Of a stretch of DNA of 32,325 nt, positions 15,189-26,015 are shown one piece after another. The stretch covers positions 1 to 32,325 of the forward strand of contig VGLH01000040.1 of assembly GCA_016866785.1 (NCBI GenBank). Direction: 5' to 3'. Each line of letters begins with the position of its first letter. Positions within the stretch are counted from its first letter, which is position 1. Below the pieces are notes generated by a model. The model saw only the letters and a list, made by a program, of their open reading frames with translations, did not search any database and was not told where the DNA came from. Made by a program: the position numbers and the translations under genes. This DNA comes from Candidatus Poribacteria bacterium (GTDB lineage: Bacteria; Poribacteria; WGA-4E; GCA-2687025).

Positions 15189-15997
15189 CCCGCGACCTTC
15201 CCGAGCTCCCGCGAGCGCTCCGTCGCGGCAGTCACCGCCTCGGCGAGCGCAGCCCGCAGGCCGAGTCGCTCCAAGGCGGCGAGTCCGGCGGCGGTGGTTC
15301 CACCAGGGGACGTCACCATCGTCTTGAGCTGCGCGGGGTGCGCATCGCCCGATAGCAGCATCTTCGCCGCCCCCAGAAGCGTCTGCGCGGCGAGAACCCG
15401 CGCCTGGGCGAACGTCAGTCCGTTCTGCACGCCGGCGTCTGCGAGCGCTTCGATGACAAGAAATGCAAAGGCGGGCCCGCTCCCGCTGAGTCCGGTCACC
15501 ACATCCATTAACGACTCAGACAGCCGCGCCGTGACGCCTACCGCCTCGAAGAGCCGCTCCGCTTGGACCAAGTGCTCCTCGGTCGCCGACGCGCCGGGGC
15601 ATATGGCAGTGGCGGCTTCCGAGACCGATGCGGCGATGTTCGGCATCACGCGCACGACCGGCGTCTCTGCCGGGAGGTAGCCCTCCAACGACCGAGTCCG
15701 AACGCCTGCCGCGATGGAGAGAAGCCATTGACCGGGTCGGACGTGGCGCGCCACCTGGGGCAGAACTTCGGCGACGTTCTGGGGCTTCGCGGAGAATACG
15801 ATCCAGTCGGACTGCGCGACCAGGTCCTCGAGGCTCGCAGCAACGCGGACGCCATGCTCTTGGCGGGCGGCTGCTGTTTGCGACGCGAGCGCATCGAAGA
15901 CGAGCACGCTGTCTGATTCGAGCACACCGGCGCTCAGCCCGCCCTTGAGGATGGACATGCCCATATTGCCGACGCCGATGAACCCTACCATTGCCAT
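15185..15997 (-). CDS. proC: Pyrroline-5-carboxylate reductase
   Basis: A 270-residue enzyme that reduces 1-pyrroline-5-carboxylate to L-proline with NAD(P)H. The N-terminal Rossmann motif is GFIGVGNMGMSI. Other blocks are FSAKPQNV, RVMPNIAASV, LSGSGPAFAF and MVTSPGGTTAAGL, the conserved dimer/active-site region. GGAGG lies 7 bases before the ATG at 15997; an alternative in-frame ATG two codons in is less well spaced. It is the first gene of the coupled run down to rpe and follows the SCO gene (stop at 16074) by 76 bases. Confidence 0.95.
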   Translation of the reverse strand: MAMVGFIGVGNMGMSILKGGLSAGVLESDSVLVFDALASQTAAARQEHGVRVAASLEDLVAQSDWIVFSAKPQNVAEVLPQVARHVRPGQWLLSIAAGVRTRSLEGYLPAETPVVRVMPNIAASVSEAATAICPGASATEEHLVQAERLFEAVGVTARLSESLMDVVTGLSGSGPAFAFLVIEALADAGVQNGLTFAQARVLAAQTLLGAAKMLLSGDAHPAQLKTMVTSPGGTTAAGLAALERLGLRAALAEAVTAATERSRELGKVAG

Positions 15998-16073
15998 CCA
16001 GACGCCTCCCCGGTGAGACCGTCGCGATGCTGGTTCAGCTTACCATATGCGACCCGATGTGCGGAAACCGACG

Positions 16074-16751
16074 TCAGCCCTTGTTCGGAATGAGGCTGCG
16101 AAGCAGCTCTACGGCGGCTTTGGGGTCCCAATCAGCGCCGCGCAGATCGCTGACGTACTTGCCTTCCGCATCCAGCACGACGCTGAAAGTTCGGTGCGCG
16201 TACTCGCCGTCTTCCGCCTTGTACCACATGTTGTAGGAATCGGTGAGATCGAAGACGTTCTGCTTGTCGCCCGTCCAGAGGGAGAGATTCGTCAGATCGA
16301 CGCCGTATTGCACGCCGTATCGTCTCAGCACCTCGGGCGTGTCGTACTCCGGGTCGAAGGACAGGAGTACCAGTGCGGTCGCCTGCTTCTCGGCGGCGGA
16401 GAGCTGGTTCTGCACGTTGACGAACTGCTTGGTCGTCAGTGGACACATGGTCGGCATCGGGCAGCGTGTGTAGATGAACGACATGAGAACCGGCTTGCCC
16501 TTGAGATCGCTGAGGTGGACGGTCTCGCCGTCCTGGTTCGTGAAAGGCAGGTTCGGCACGTTCGGGTTCGCGCGGATCATAGCGGGAGCGTTCGGGTCTG
16601 CCGTTGCCTGTGGACTTGCGTCGTATCCGCCCGTATGCTTGTTGTGAGCATCTCCGCGTTGGCATCCGGTCGACGTCAGGATGAGCGCCGCAAGGGCTGC
16701 CACGGGAATCAGAGATCGCACGGCGACGCGTGCCTTCGTCCGGGGATCCAT
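16074..16751 (-). CDS. SCO1/SenC-family copper/thiol lipoprotein
   Basis: A 225-residue thioredoxin-fold protein. The N-terminal signal has a lipobox-like STGC ending at C30, so it is probably a lipoprotein (the -3 residue is unusual). The SCO core contains FIYTRCPMPTMCPLTTKQF, with C97 and C103, and the distal copper-ligand histidine in YAHRTFSVVL (H186). The cysteines are separated by five residues rather than the three of classic CxxxC SCO; similar CPLPxxCP forms occur in SCO-like proteins. The role is copper delivery to cytochrome oxidase or thiol redox (family inference). The ATG at 16751 is chosen because GGAGG lies 8 bases upstream; the GTG at 16764-16766 overlaps that site. Confidence 0.88.
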   Translation of the reverse strand: MDPRTKARVAVRSLIPVAALAALILTSTGCQRGDAHNKHTGGYDASPQATADPNAPAMIRANPNVPNLPFTNQDGETVHLSDLKGKPVLMSFIYTRCPMPTMCPLTTKQFVNVQNQLSAAEKQATALVLLSFDPEYDTPEVLRRYGVQYGVDLTNLSLWTGDKQNVFDLTDSYNMWYKAEDGEYAHRTFSVVLDAEGKYVSDLRGADWDPKAAVELLRSLIPNKG

Positions 16752-16904
16752 CTGCTCTGCCTCCACGGTTGGGTTCGGGCGAATGATAGCACGCCGAGGG
16801 CGCGCTCTGGCGAGGCGGGCAAGGCTCGTCAGGCGGTGAGAGGATAGGGAGAGCCAGACCGAGCGACGGCGGAACCCTCAGGAACCGTAACGAGGAGACT
16901 CGTA

Positions 16905-17516
16905 ATGCGGATTGCCGTGTTGGCGTCGGGGAACGGCTCGAACCTCCAAGCCCTGATCGACCGACTCCATCTGGATGCCGACGCGCCGGTCGAGATCGCT
17001 GTTGTCGTCAGCGACCGGAAGGCGTGCTACGCGCTGGAACGCGCGCGGGCAGCCGGGATACCGACGGCGACCGTCCGGGTTCAGGATCACGTGAATCGCG
17101 ATGCCTTCGACGCTGCCGTGGAGGCGGTGTTACGGGAGCACGGTGTCGAGCTCATCGTCCTCGCGGGGTTCATGCGGGTGTTCCAGCCGTCGCTCGTGCG
17201 GCGGTACCGGCATCGGATCGTGAACATCCATCCTGCCCTGCTGCCGTCGTTTCCGGGAACCCACGGCATCCGGGACGCGTTCGAGTACGGCGTCCGCGTC
17301 ACCGGCGTCACGGTTCACTTCGTTGATGAGGGTGTCGATACGGGACCCATCATTGGGCAAGTCGCCGTGTCCATCGAATCGGACGACACGGAGGACACGC
17401 TGGCAGAGCGCATCCACGCGGCGGAGCACCAACTCCTCCCGGAAGTGGTCCGGGCGCTCGCCGAGGGGCGTGTATGCGTAGACGGCAGACGCGTACGCAT
17501 CGCGCCGCCGACTTGA
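16905..17516 (+). CDS. purN: Phosphoribosylglycinamide formyltransferase
   Basis: A 203-residue enzyme transferring formyl from 10-formyltetrahydrofolate to GAR in purine synthesis. It has MRIAVLASGNGSNLQALID, VVVSDRKACYALERA and the catalytic set N107, H109 (IVNIHPALLPSFPGTHG) and D145 (VDEGVDTGPII). GAGGAG (16892-16897) lies 7 bases before the ATG. It is divergent from the SCO gene across a spacer of about 150 bases that holds no obvious consensus promoter. The next gene starts 80 bases downstream. Confidence 0.96.
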   Translation: MRIAVLASGNGSNLQALIDRLHLDADAPVEIAVVVSDRKACYALERARAAGIPTATVRVQDHVNRDAFDAAVEAVLREHGVELIVLAGFMRVFQPSLVRRYRHRIVNIHPALLPSFPGTHGIRDAFEYGVRVTGVTVHFVDEGVDTGPIIGQVAVSIESDDTEDTLAERIHAAEHQLLPEVVRALAEGRVCVDGRRVRIAPPT

Positions 17517-17596
17517 GATATCCTAGAGGCGTGCGCCGTCGTCCGACGCCTGCGCGTGCTGCGAACCGGTGAGTACGACTGAGGAGGCATGACCGG

Positions 17597-18187
17597 ATGT
17601 TGACACCGCAACCTGACTGTCTTTCCAGCTCGTCGACGCGTCGAGCGTTTTTGCGCACCAGCCTGCTGGCGGCGTCGGCGGTGGCATGGGCTGGATGCGG
17701 CGGCGATGAGGAAATCGTCCTCGCCGACGATGACGGCATGGACGAACATATGGACGACGGCTCGTCGATGGGCGACCACACCGGCGACGACGGTACTGGA
17801 GCCGGGAACGACCCGGGCGGCGACCCGGGCGGCGAGAAGGAACCACCAGTTGACGAGAAGCCTGCCGGAGTCGAGGTGAAGCTGACTGCCAAGACGAAGG
17901 CGGTCGGCGGACAACAGAAGGTCGATGACGCGGCGACGCTCAAGGCGCTGGGGTCAGGCGAGGCGCTTCTGCTCGTTCGGGCGGATGCCGATACGATCTC
18001 GGCGAACACGATCGTGTGTACTCACCAGAAGTGCGAAGTCGCCTACAACGCGGGGTCGAAACTCCTCGAATGCCCATGTCACGGCTCTCGGTTCGAGCTC
18101 GACGGCTCAGTGAACCGAGGTCCTGCGGGGAAGCCGCTCAAGCACTTCAAGGCGACGATTCACGGCGACTCCGTGTTCCTGGAGTAG
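17597..18187 (+). CDS. Tat-exported Rieske [2Fe-2S] protein
   Basis: A 196-residue protein. A twin-arginine signal (STRRAFLRTSLLAASAVAW, R15-R16) leads to a possible lipobox AGC (C34; Trp at -3 is atypical). Then comes a 45-residue Asp/Gly-rich linker (about 43-90) with repeated DDG. The Rieske fold has CTHQKC (C141, H143) and LECPCHGSRFELDG (C159, H162) as cluster ligands, with C146 and C161 as the stabilising disulfide typical of high-potential Rieske proteins. It has one domain only, so it is probably a periplasmic or membrane-tethered electron carrier; no cytochrome b gene is adjacent. GAGGAGG is 9 bases before the ATG. Its 3' end overlaps the convergent glycosyltransferase gene by 28 bases. 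Confidence 0.9.
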   Translation: MLTPQPDCLSSSSTRRAFLRTSLLAASAVAWAGCGGDEEIVLADDDGMDEHMDDGSSMGDHTGDDGTGAGNDPGGDPGGEKEPPVDEKPAGVEVKLTAKTKAVGGQQKVDDAATLKALGSGEALLLVRADADTISANTIVCTHQKCEVAYNAGSKLLECPCHGSRFELDGSVNRGPAGKPLKHFKATIHGDSVFLE

Positions 18188-19573
18188 CGTAGTCGGTAAA
18201 CGTCGATGGACCGATCCGAGGCTCGCGCATAGCCAGCCCGATGGACGGAGTGGTCCGCGTTGGAACCCAGCCACGCGCGGAATGCGCCGGATGGATCAAG
18301 GCTCTCCAAGGCGCGGACTTCGGTCACGATGAACGCGGACCGACCTGGCGGCGGGGACGGCAGTCCGTCAGGCTTGCGGATGGCTTCGAGCGTCAGCTTC
18401 TGCCACGCGACGCGGGCATCGCGCGCATAGTAGCCCGCGACCTCCGGCAGGTCGGACAGGACGAGGTCGCCGGGCTCCATCAGAGGCAGCGCCTCTCGCA
18501 TCGCGCCTCGCCAGTCTGGGCGTCCGCCTGCCTCCGCCGTGTAGTAGAGCGCGTCGCCAGCCAACAGCGCAGCGACGACCGCCGCCGGTGCGAGCCAGCG
18601 GACGAGCCCGGTTCCCTTCACCGATGACGCCCGCGCGCACGCCGATCCCGCCAGCAGGCAGACGAACGGCATCGCGAAGAACGCGTAGTAGCCTGTGACG
18701 TTCTGCGCCAACGATGCCGCGACGAAGAACCCCACTGGAAAGATGACACCGCAGACGACGAGTGCGCGCGCGCGATGCCTGGGTTCGCCGGGCAGAAGCG
18801 CGCCAGCGAGCGCGCACACCGCGACCGGCAATGTCACGCCATGCAGGAACGTCATCAGGACGTAGGCGGGGCTCCGAGCCCACAGGTTGTGCCCCCAGCC
18901 GCTGAACAGGAACGTGCGCGCCTGAGGCAGGACGAGCACGCCCAGTCCGAACAGAACAAGGGGCGCGAGGAACACGGCGGCATACCGCAGCGCCGTGCGA
19001 TCTTCCGCAGAACGACGCGAGCGATACGTCAGATAGCCTGTGTATGCCGCGAGACCGAATCCCAGCGCCACGGCGAGCGTGTGCGACAGGACCGTCGCCA
19101 CGAACGACGCCCACGCCACGATGAGCCAACGGAGCCGGCTCGTCTCGATCAGCCGATGGAGGGCAACCACCGCGAGCACGGCGAAGAACGCGGTGAAGAC
19201 GTAGTGGCGGGCGTTCTGCGACCAGAAAAGATGCCACGGAGACAGCGCGACGAACAACGCGGCGAAGCGTCCCGTCCCGTTGCCGAGAAGACGATTTCCT
19301 GCCCATTGAACCAGCGGCACGGTCGCCGTCCCGACGATGGCAGGGGCGAGCCTCGCCGACCATTCGTGCTCGCCGAAGAGACGCAGGCATGCTGCGACAG
19401 CAGCATAGGGCAGCGGGTTGATCGTCAGCGATCCGGGGAAACTCGCGGCGTCTCTGAGCGTGAAGATCTCGTCCGCCCAGAAGCTCCAAGTCCCCAAGCC
19501 GATGGCGCGCAGCAGACCGGCGATGGCGACGAACCCGCTTGCCCACAGGAGTTCCGCCCGGCGGTGGGGGTCG

Positions 19574-19581
<8 letters not shown>
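18160..19581 (-). CDS. GT-C (PMT_2/ArnT-like) membrane glycosyltransferase
   Basis: An integral membrane protein of about 473 residues with roughly ten to eleven hydrophobic helices and a soluble C-terminal domain of about 110 residues. The first periplasmic loop has FWADEIFTLRDA, the acidic loop motif of GT-C enzymes that use polyprenyl-phosphate sugars, and ALSPWHLFWSQNARHYV is typical of PMT_2 proteins. It likely transfers a sugar to a lipid or protein at the outer face of the inner membrane; donor and acceptor are unknown. I prefer the TTG start at 19581, with GGAG 6 bases upstream and an 8-base overlap with the glycosylase stop; an ATG at 19614 is the alternative. It is the last gene of the waaA-ligA run. 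Confidence 0.82.
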
Positions 19582-22242
<2,661 letters not shown>

Positions 22243-25200
22243 CTAGGCGCGGTTCTTGACGGCGAGCTCGTTGAGCGCCTCCAACTCGCGCTTGAGGAGC
22301 TCGAGCGCCTTCGCGGCGTCCATCAGCTTCCCCTCGCCGGTCATCTTCAGATACTGCTGAAGGGCTTGGTTCGCGGATGCCGCAATGTCCGCGAGCGAGC
22401 GTACGGGCTTGGGCTTTGCCTCGGATCGCTGGAGCGCAAGCGCCAGTTCGACCGGGATACCGGGCTGCACATCGACGGGAGTGTCGGACGTGCGGAAGCC
22501 CTCCCGCGCGATCCGGAGCGTATACTTCCCAGGCGGGATGTTCTCGACTCGGAACTTCCCGGTCGCATCGCTGATGCCCGGGTTCGCCAGCGTCGCCCCG
22601 TCCGCCGCGACCAGAGTCACCACCGCGTTCTGCACGGGGCTCTTTCCGGCGTCTACGATGCTCCCCGATGCGATGCCGAACTGCCCGACGCGGAATACCT
22701 TGCGGAGGGATGCTTCAAACGTTGCGTCCACGGCGAGCTTGTCGTCGGCGATCACAACGACGAACTTGAGCTCGGGCATGCTCTGACCAGCCTCCGCCGT
22801 CGCTCGCAGATAGACCGGCTCCGTGTAGAACAATGCGTCCTCGCCGCTGACCGTCCGGACCGGCAGCAGCAGCAGGTTCCCACGGATCACCTCGGAACCG
22901 GCTGCGCCCAACAGCGTGAACTGCCCCGACAACTCCGTGTCCTGGTCGATGCGGTTCTCGATTTGCTCGGGCCCGTCCACTTCTTCGGAGCGTGAGAGCG
23001 CGTAAGCCCGTACTTCGCCATAGTGTTCTCGATCCGAGCGCGCGACAATCCATGCGGTCAGCCGCTTCGTGGTCGCAGGCGGCGCAAACGGCAGCACGCT
23101 GACGAACTCAGGTTTCGACATGCCGGGGAGGGTGAGAACCGTGTAGTAGGGCATCATCGGCTGCAGACCGTTGCTGTGGAAGAGCTCTCGCGGCAGTTTC
23201 CACGCGTCGCCGCCCGTGATGAAGATGACCGGGTCTTGGACGTGATACAGCGCGTAGACGGACGACTGAACCCATGTCAAATAGTCCGGGAACCGCAGAT
23301 GCGTGCGCACCTCCTCCGGCATGTCGTCCATCGGCGTGAACACCTGCGGGAACAGGTGCATGTACATCTGGATCATCGGATCGTTGACGTCGGTGGCGTA
23401 GATGTAGACGCTGCCGTGGTACGCGTCGATCACGGCGACGGCCGAGTTGCGGATGTAGTTGAACCGCTTGAGGTCCGGCTCCGTGTGGTAATCGCCGCCG
23501 AGATCGTTGACGGGCTTGCCGGTCGTGTCGAGCGCTCGGAACGGCTGGGAATAGGGATACCGCGTGCTCACCGTATACGCGTCGATGACCCACCACAGCC
23601 TACCGGAATCCTTGCCGATAACGAGGAACGGATCGGGGTCGAACTCCAGGAAGGGCGCGATGCGCTGGACGCGCTCTTCCACCTGCCGATGGTAGAGCAC
23701 CCTCGATTCGGGCGTCAGGGCGGACGACAGCGCGACGCGAAGCGGCTCGTTGAGACGACTGGCGAAAGCGAGACGTCGAAGCCCGCCCCCTATTCGGACT
23801 CCGCCGATGCCGTCGTACTGCGTCGTCGCGAAGTCCGCCTCGATGGGATAGTCGTATTCCAGCTCCGCCGTGTTGACGATGGAGTAGTCCTTCGTCAGCT
23901 CGCCGTAGTAGATGCGGGGCTGCTTGATGGTGACCGACTCGAAGCCGGTGTCGCCGGGAGTCTTGGGAGGGATGCCCTTCAGCCAGAAACGGGGCACGCC
24001 GGGGTCTTCGACTTCATTGACCGGCGAGACGACGACGCCGTATCCGTGCGTGTACTTGAGCCGTTTGCTGAACCACTCGCGCCCTGCGAGCCACGTCGGG
24101 TTCAGTTCACGCGCGGCGACCACGACCTGGCGCATTTCGCCGTTCACCTCGTACCGGTCAACGTCGGGATCGCGGTGGAACTCGTAATAGCGTTGCAGCG
24201 TGTGGCTCTGCTGCAGCCGCTCCCACATGACGCGGCGGTCCCATAGCTGGACGTTCTTGAGCACCTCGGGGTGCGCGACGATGTCCTGATACTGCGCCAG
24301 CTTGCGGATGACCCCGCTCTGAGCGATGGACTCGAGGTTGAACGCCTGGCGCGTCAGTGAGATGTGGTTCTGTAGGAACACGCGCTCCATGCGCAGCGGG
24401 TTGGGACGCACGCGCAGCACGTATTGGATCGCGGGATACCCCCAGATGATCGCAAGATAGGCTCCCACCCAAGCGATGCCCACCGACGCCCAGATGCGCC
24501 GCTGCCGAAGGAAGATGTTGACGATCAGCACGCACATCAGCACGATCACGACGAGCGTGTAGACCGGATAGGCTTCGATCTGCTTCAGGTCTACATAGCT
24601 GACCCCAACGGGAACACGCCCGCTCTTGATCGGTGACGGTCGGGCATAGAGAAGCCCTTCCGCAACGACGCGAGAGCGCCAGATGCCGACCGCCATCTGG
24701 ATGATCCACAACACCGTGCCGTGAACGGTCGCACCGACGACCGCCGCCGTCATCGAGTGGGCGTCCCGGTGGTAGTAGAACCGATACTGGTAGGCGATGA
24801 ACGCGAACGCCAGCCAGACCATCACCTTCACCCACAGGCTGGTCCACCAGACCGCGGAATACTGGAACAGGAAGTAACCGACGTTCTTGTGGAAGATGGG
24901 GTCCGCGAAACCGTCGCGCAGGTACTTGGAGTTCAGCAACTGCTCCGACAGCCCATCGACGGCGATACCGAGGTCCGCCCGCTCGACGGAAGCGCGGAAC
25001 ACCTGCATCTTTCGGTAGTTCTCGCCGGTGCGTCGCTGCCGCTGGGCTTCTGCGTCGAGCACGTCAGGGGTCTCTTCGACGGGCTCCAAGACGGTGGGAC
25101 CTCTGAGGGCGAGGTAGACATCATACGCGGTCGGTTCGCCCTGGTGGTTGAGCGCAGTCGGTCCCAGGAACCCCTGAATCACGTAGTGCTCGCGAGTGAT

Positions 25201-25929
25201 CCGGTGTCCGGCGGCGGGGCTCTCCGCGCCGAGGACGCGCACGTCCGGCAGCGCCTCGATCTTGGGAGTGAGCGATTGTGTCACGGCTTGGGCGAACCGC
25301 TCGAGATCCGCCTGGAATCGTCCGTTCCGATCCGCTGGGAGGTAGGCATGCTCAGGCTGACCGCCGTGAGGGAGCTCCAGCCTCACAATGGCGGGAACGC
25401 GACCGTGCCCGCGCTCGAACGCCCCATAGCTCGCGAAGTCTTCCCACAGCCGCATCGGCACAAACGCGATGATGCCGCTCAAGAGGAACGCGGCGACCGC
25501 CAACATGCGGTGGACGAAGCGCGTGTGGAGCGAGACCCAGCTCGCGAACTCCTTCGGGAGCGGACAGACCATTCGCGCCACGACCACATTGGCGAGCAGG
25601 AACACGCCGCCGCAGAGGGCGAACTTGCCGAACACACTCCAATGGAACCCGATGATGCGCCAGAACGCCGTTTCATAGCGCGAAGGCGCGCCGGTGCTGG
25701 TCACGAACTGCCGGAACCACAGGCTTTCCGTCCAGAGGTAGGCGGCGGTTGGGAAGGCGACGATGAACAGAGGGATCCATGACGAGAGGATCGTGAACCA
25801 TCCCTGGACCACGAGACGCCGTTCGCGCTGTCGCATCCCACGACGGACGCGCCAGAGCCCGACGCCCAATGCGAGGAGGAGCAGGAAGGCGTCGATGGCG
25901 AGGAGAAGCGTCGCGATGACACCGGTCAT
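22243..25929 (-). CDS. UPF0182-family membrane protein with inserted carboxypeptidase-regulatory-like domain
   Basis: A 1228-residue protein. The N-terminal ~500 residues contain about seven hydrophobic helices alternating with extracytoplasmic loops. The large soluble part has UPF0182 hallmarks: NPLRMERVFLQNHISLTRQAFNL, WDRRVM, LKYTHGYGVVVSPV, IYYGELTKDYSIVNT, RFNYIRNSAVAVIDAYHGSV and GLQPMMPYYTVLTLPG. Residues ~1086-1168 form a beta-sandwich typical of carboxypeptidase-regulatory-like domains (GKSPVQNAVVTLVAADG, GKFRVENIPPGKYTLRI), followed by the usual UPF0182 C-terminal helices (ANQALQQYLKMTGEGKLMDA). The function of the family is not established. It sits between the AAA gene (86-base gap) and ligA. 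Confidence 0.9.
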   Translation of the reverse strand: MTGVIATLLLAIDAFLLLLALGVGLWRVRRGMRQRERRLVVQGWFTILSSWIPLFIVAFPTAAYLWTESLWFRQFVTSTGAPSRYETAFWRIIGFHWSVFGKFALCGGVFLLANVVVARMVCPLPKEFASWVSLHTRFVHRMLAVAAFLLSGIIAFVPMRLWEDFASYGAFERGHGRVPAIVRLELPHGGQPEHAYLPADRNGRFQADLERFAQAVTQSLTPKIEALPDVRVLGAESPAAGHRITREHYVIQGFLGPTALNHQGEPTAYDVYLALRGPTVLEPVEETPDVLDAEAQRQRRTGENYRKMQVFRASVERADLGIAVDGLSEQLLNSKYLRDGFADPIFHKNVGYFLFQYSAVWWTSLWVKVMVWLAFAFIAYQYRFYYHRDAHSMTAAVVGATVHGTVLWIIQMAVGIWRSRVVAEGLLYARPSPIKSGRVPVGVSYVDLKQIEAYPVYTLVVIVLMCVLIVNIFLRQRRIWASVGIAWVGAYLAIIWGYPAIQYVLRVRPNPLRMERVFLQNHISLTRQAFNLESIAQSGVIRKLAQYQDIVAHPEVLKNVQLWDRRVMWERLQQSHTLQRYYEFHRDPDVDRYEVNGEMRQVVVAARELNPTWLAGREWFSKRLKYTHGYGVVVSPVNEVEDPGVPRFWLKGIPPKTPGDTGFESVTIKQPRIYYGELTKDYSIVNTAELEYDYPIEADFATTQYDGIGGVRIGGGLRRLAFASRLNEPLRVALSSALTPESRVLYHRQVEERVQRIAPFLEFDPDPFLVIGKDSGRLWWVIDAYTVSTRYPYSQPFRALDTTGKPVNDLGGDYHTEPDLKRFNYIRNSAVAVIDAYHGSVYIYATDVNDPMIQMYMHLFPQVFTPMDDMPEEVRTHLRFPDYLTWVQSSVYALYHVQDPVIFITGGDAWKLPRELFHSNGLQPMMPYYTVLTLPGMSKPEFVSVLPFAPPATTKRLTAWIVARSDREHYGEVRAYALSRSEEVDGPEQIENRIDQDTELSGQFTLLGAAGSEVIRGNLLLLPVRTVSGEDALFYTEPVYLRATAEAGQSMPELKFVVVIADDKLAVDATFEASLRKVFRVGQFGIASGSIVDAGKSPVQNAVVTLVAADGATLANPGISDATGKFRVENIPPGKYTLRIAREGFRTSDTPVDVQPGIPVELALALQRSEAKPKPVRSLADIAASANQALQQYLKMTGEGKLMDAAKALELLKRELEALNELAVKNRA

Positions 25930-26015
25930 GCGGCAAGAGCTCAGGCAGGATGCCCGCGTCTATCGCAGGCGACGAGCGCAGTCTAACGCATCGAGCCGAA
26001 CAGGGCAACGACGAG

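Noticed and set aside
16783-16811. TATCAT on the minus strand as a promoter for the SCO gene
   Set aside because: A fair -10 match but no acceptable -35 at 16-18 bases spacing, so not listed as a feature.
23023-24246. Plus-strand 407-codon frame within the UPF0182 gene
   Set aside because: Antisense to conserved UPF0182 blocks; His/Arg/Val-rich shadow.
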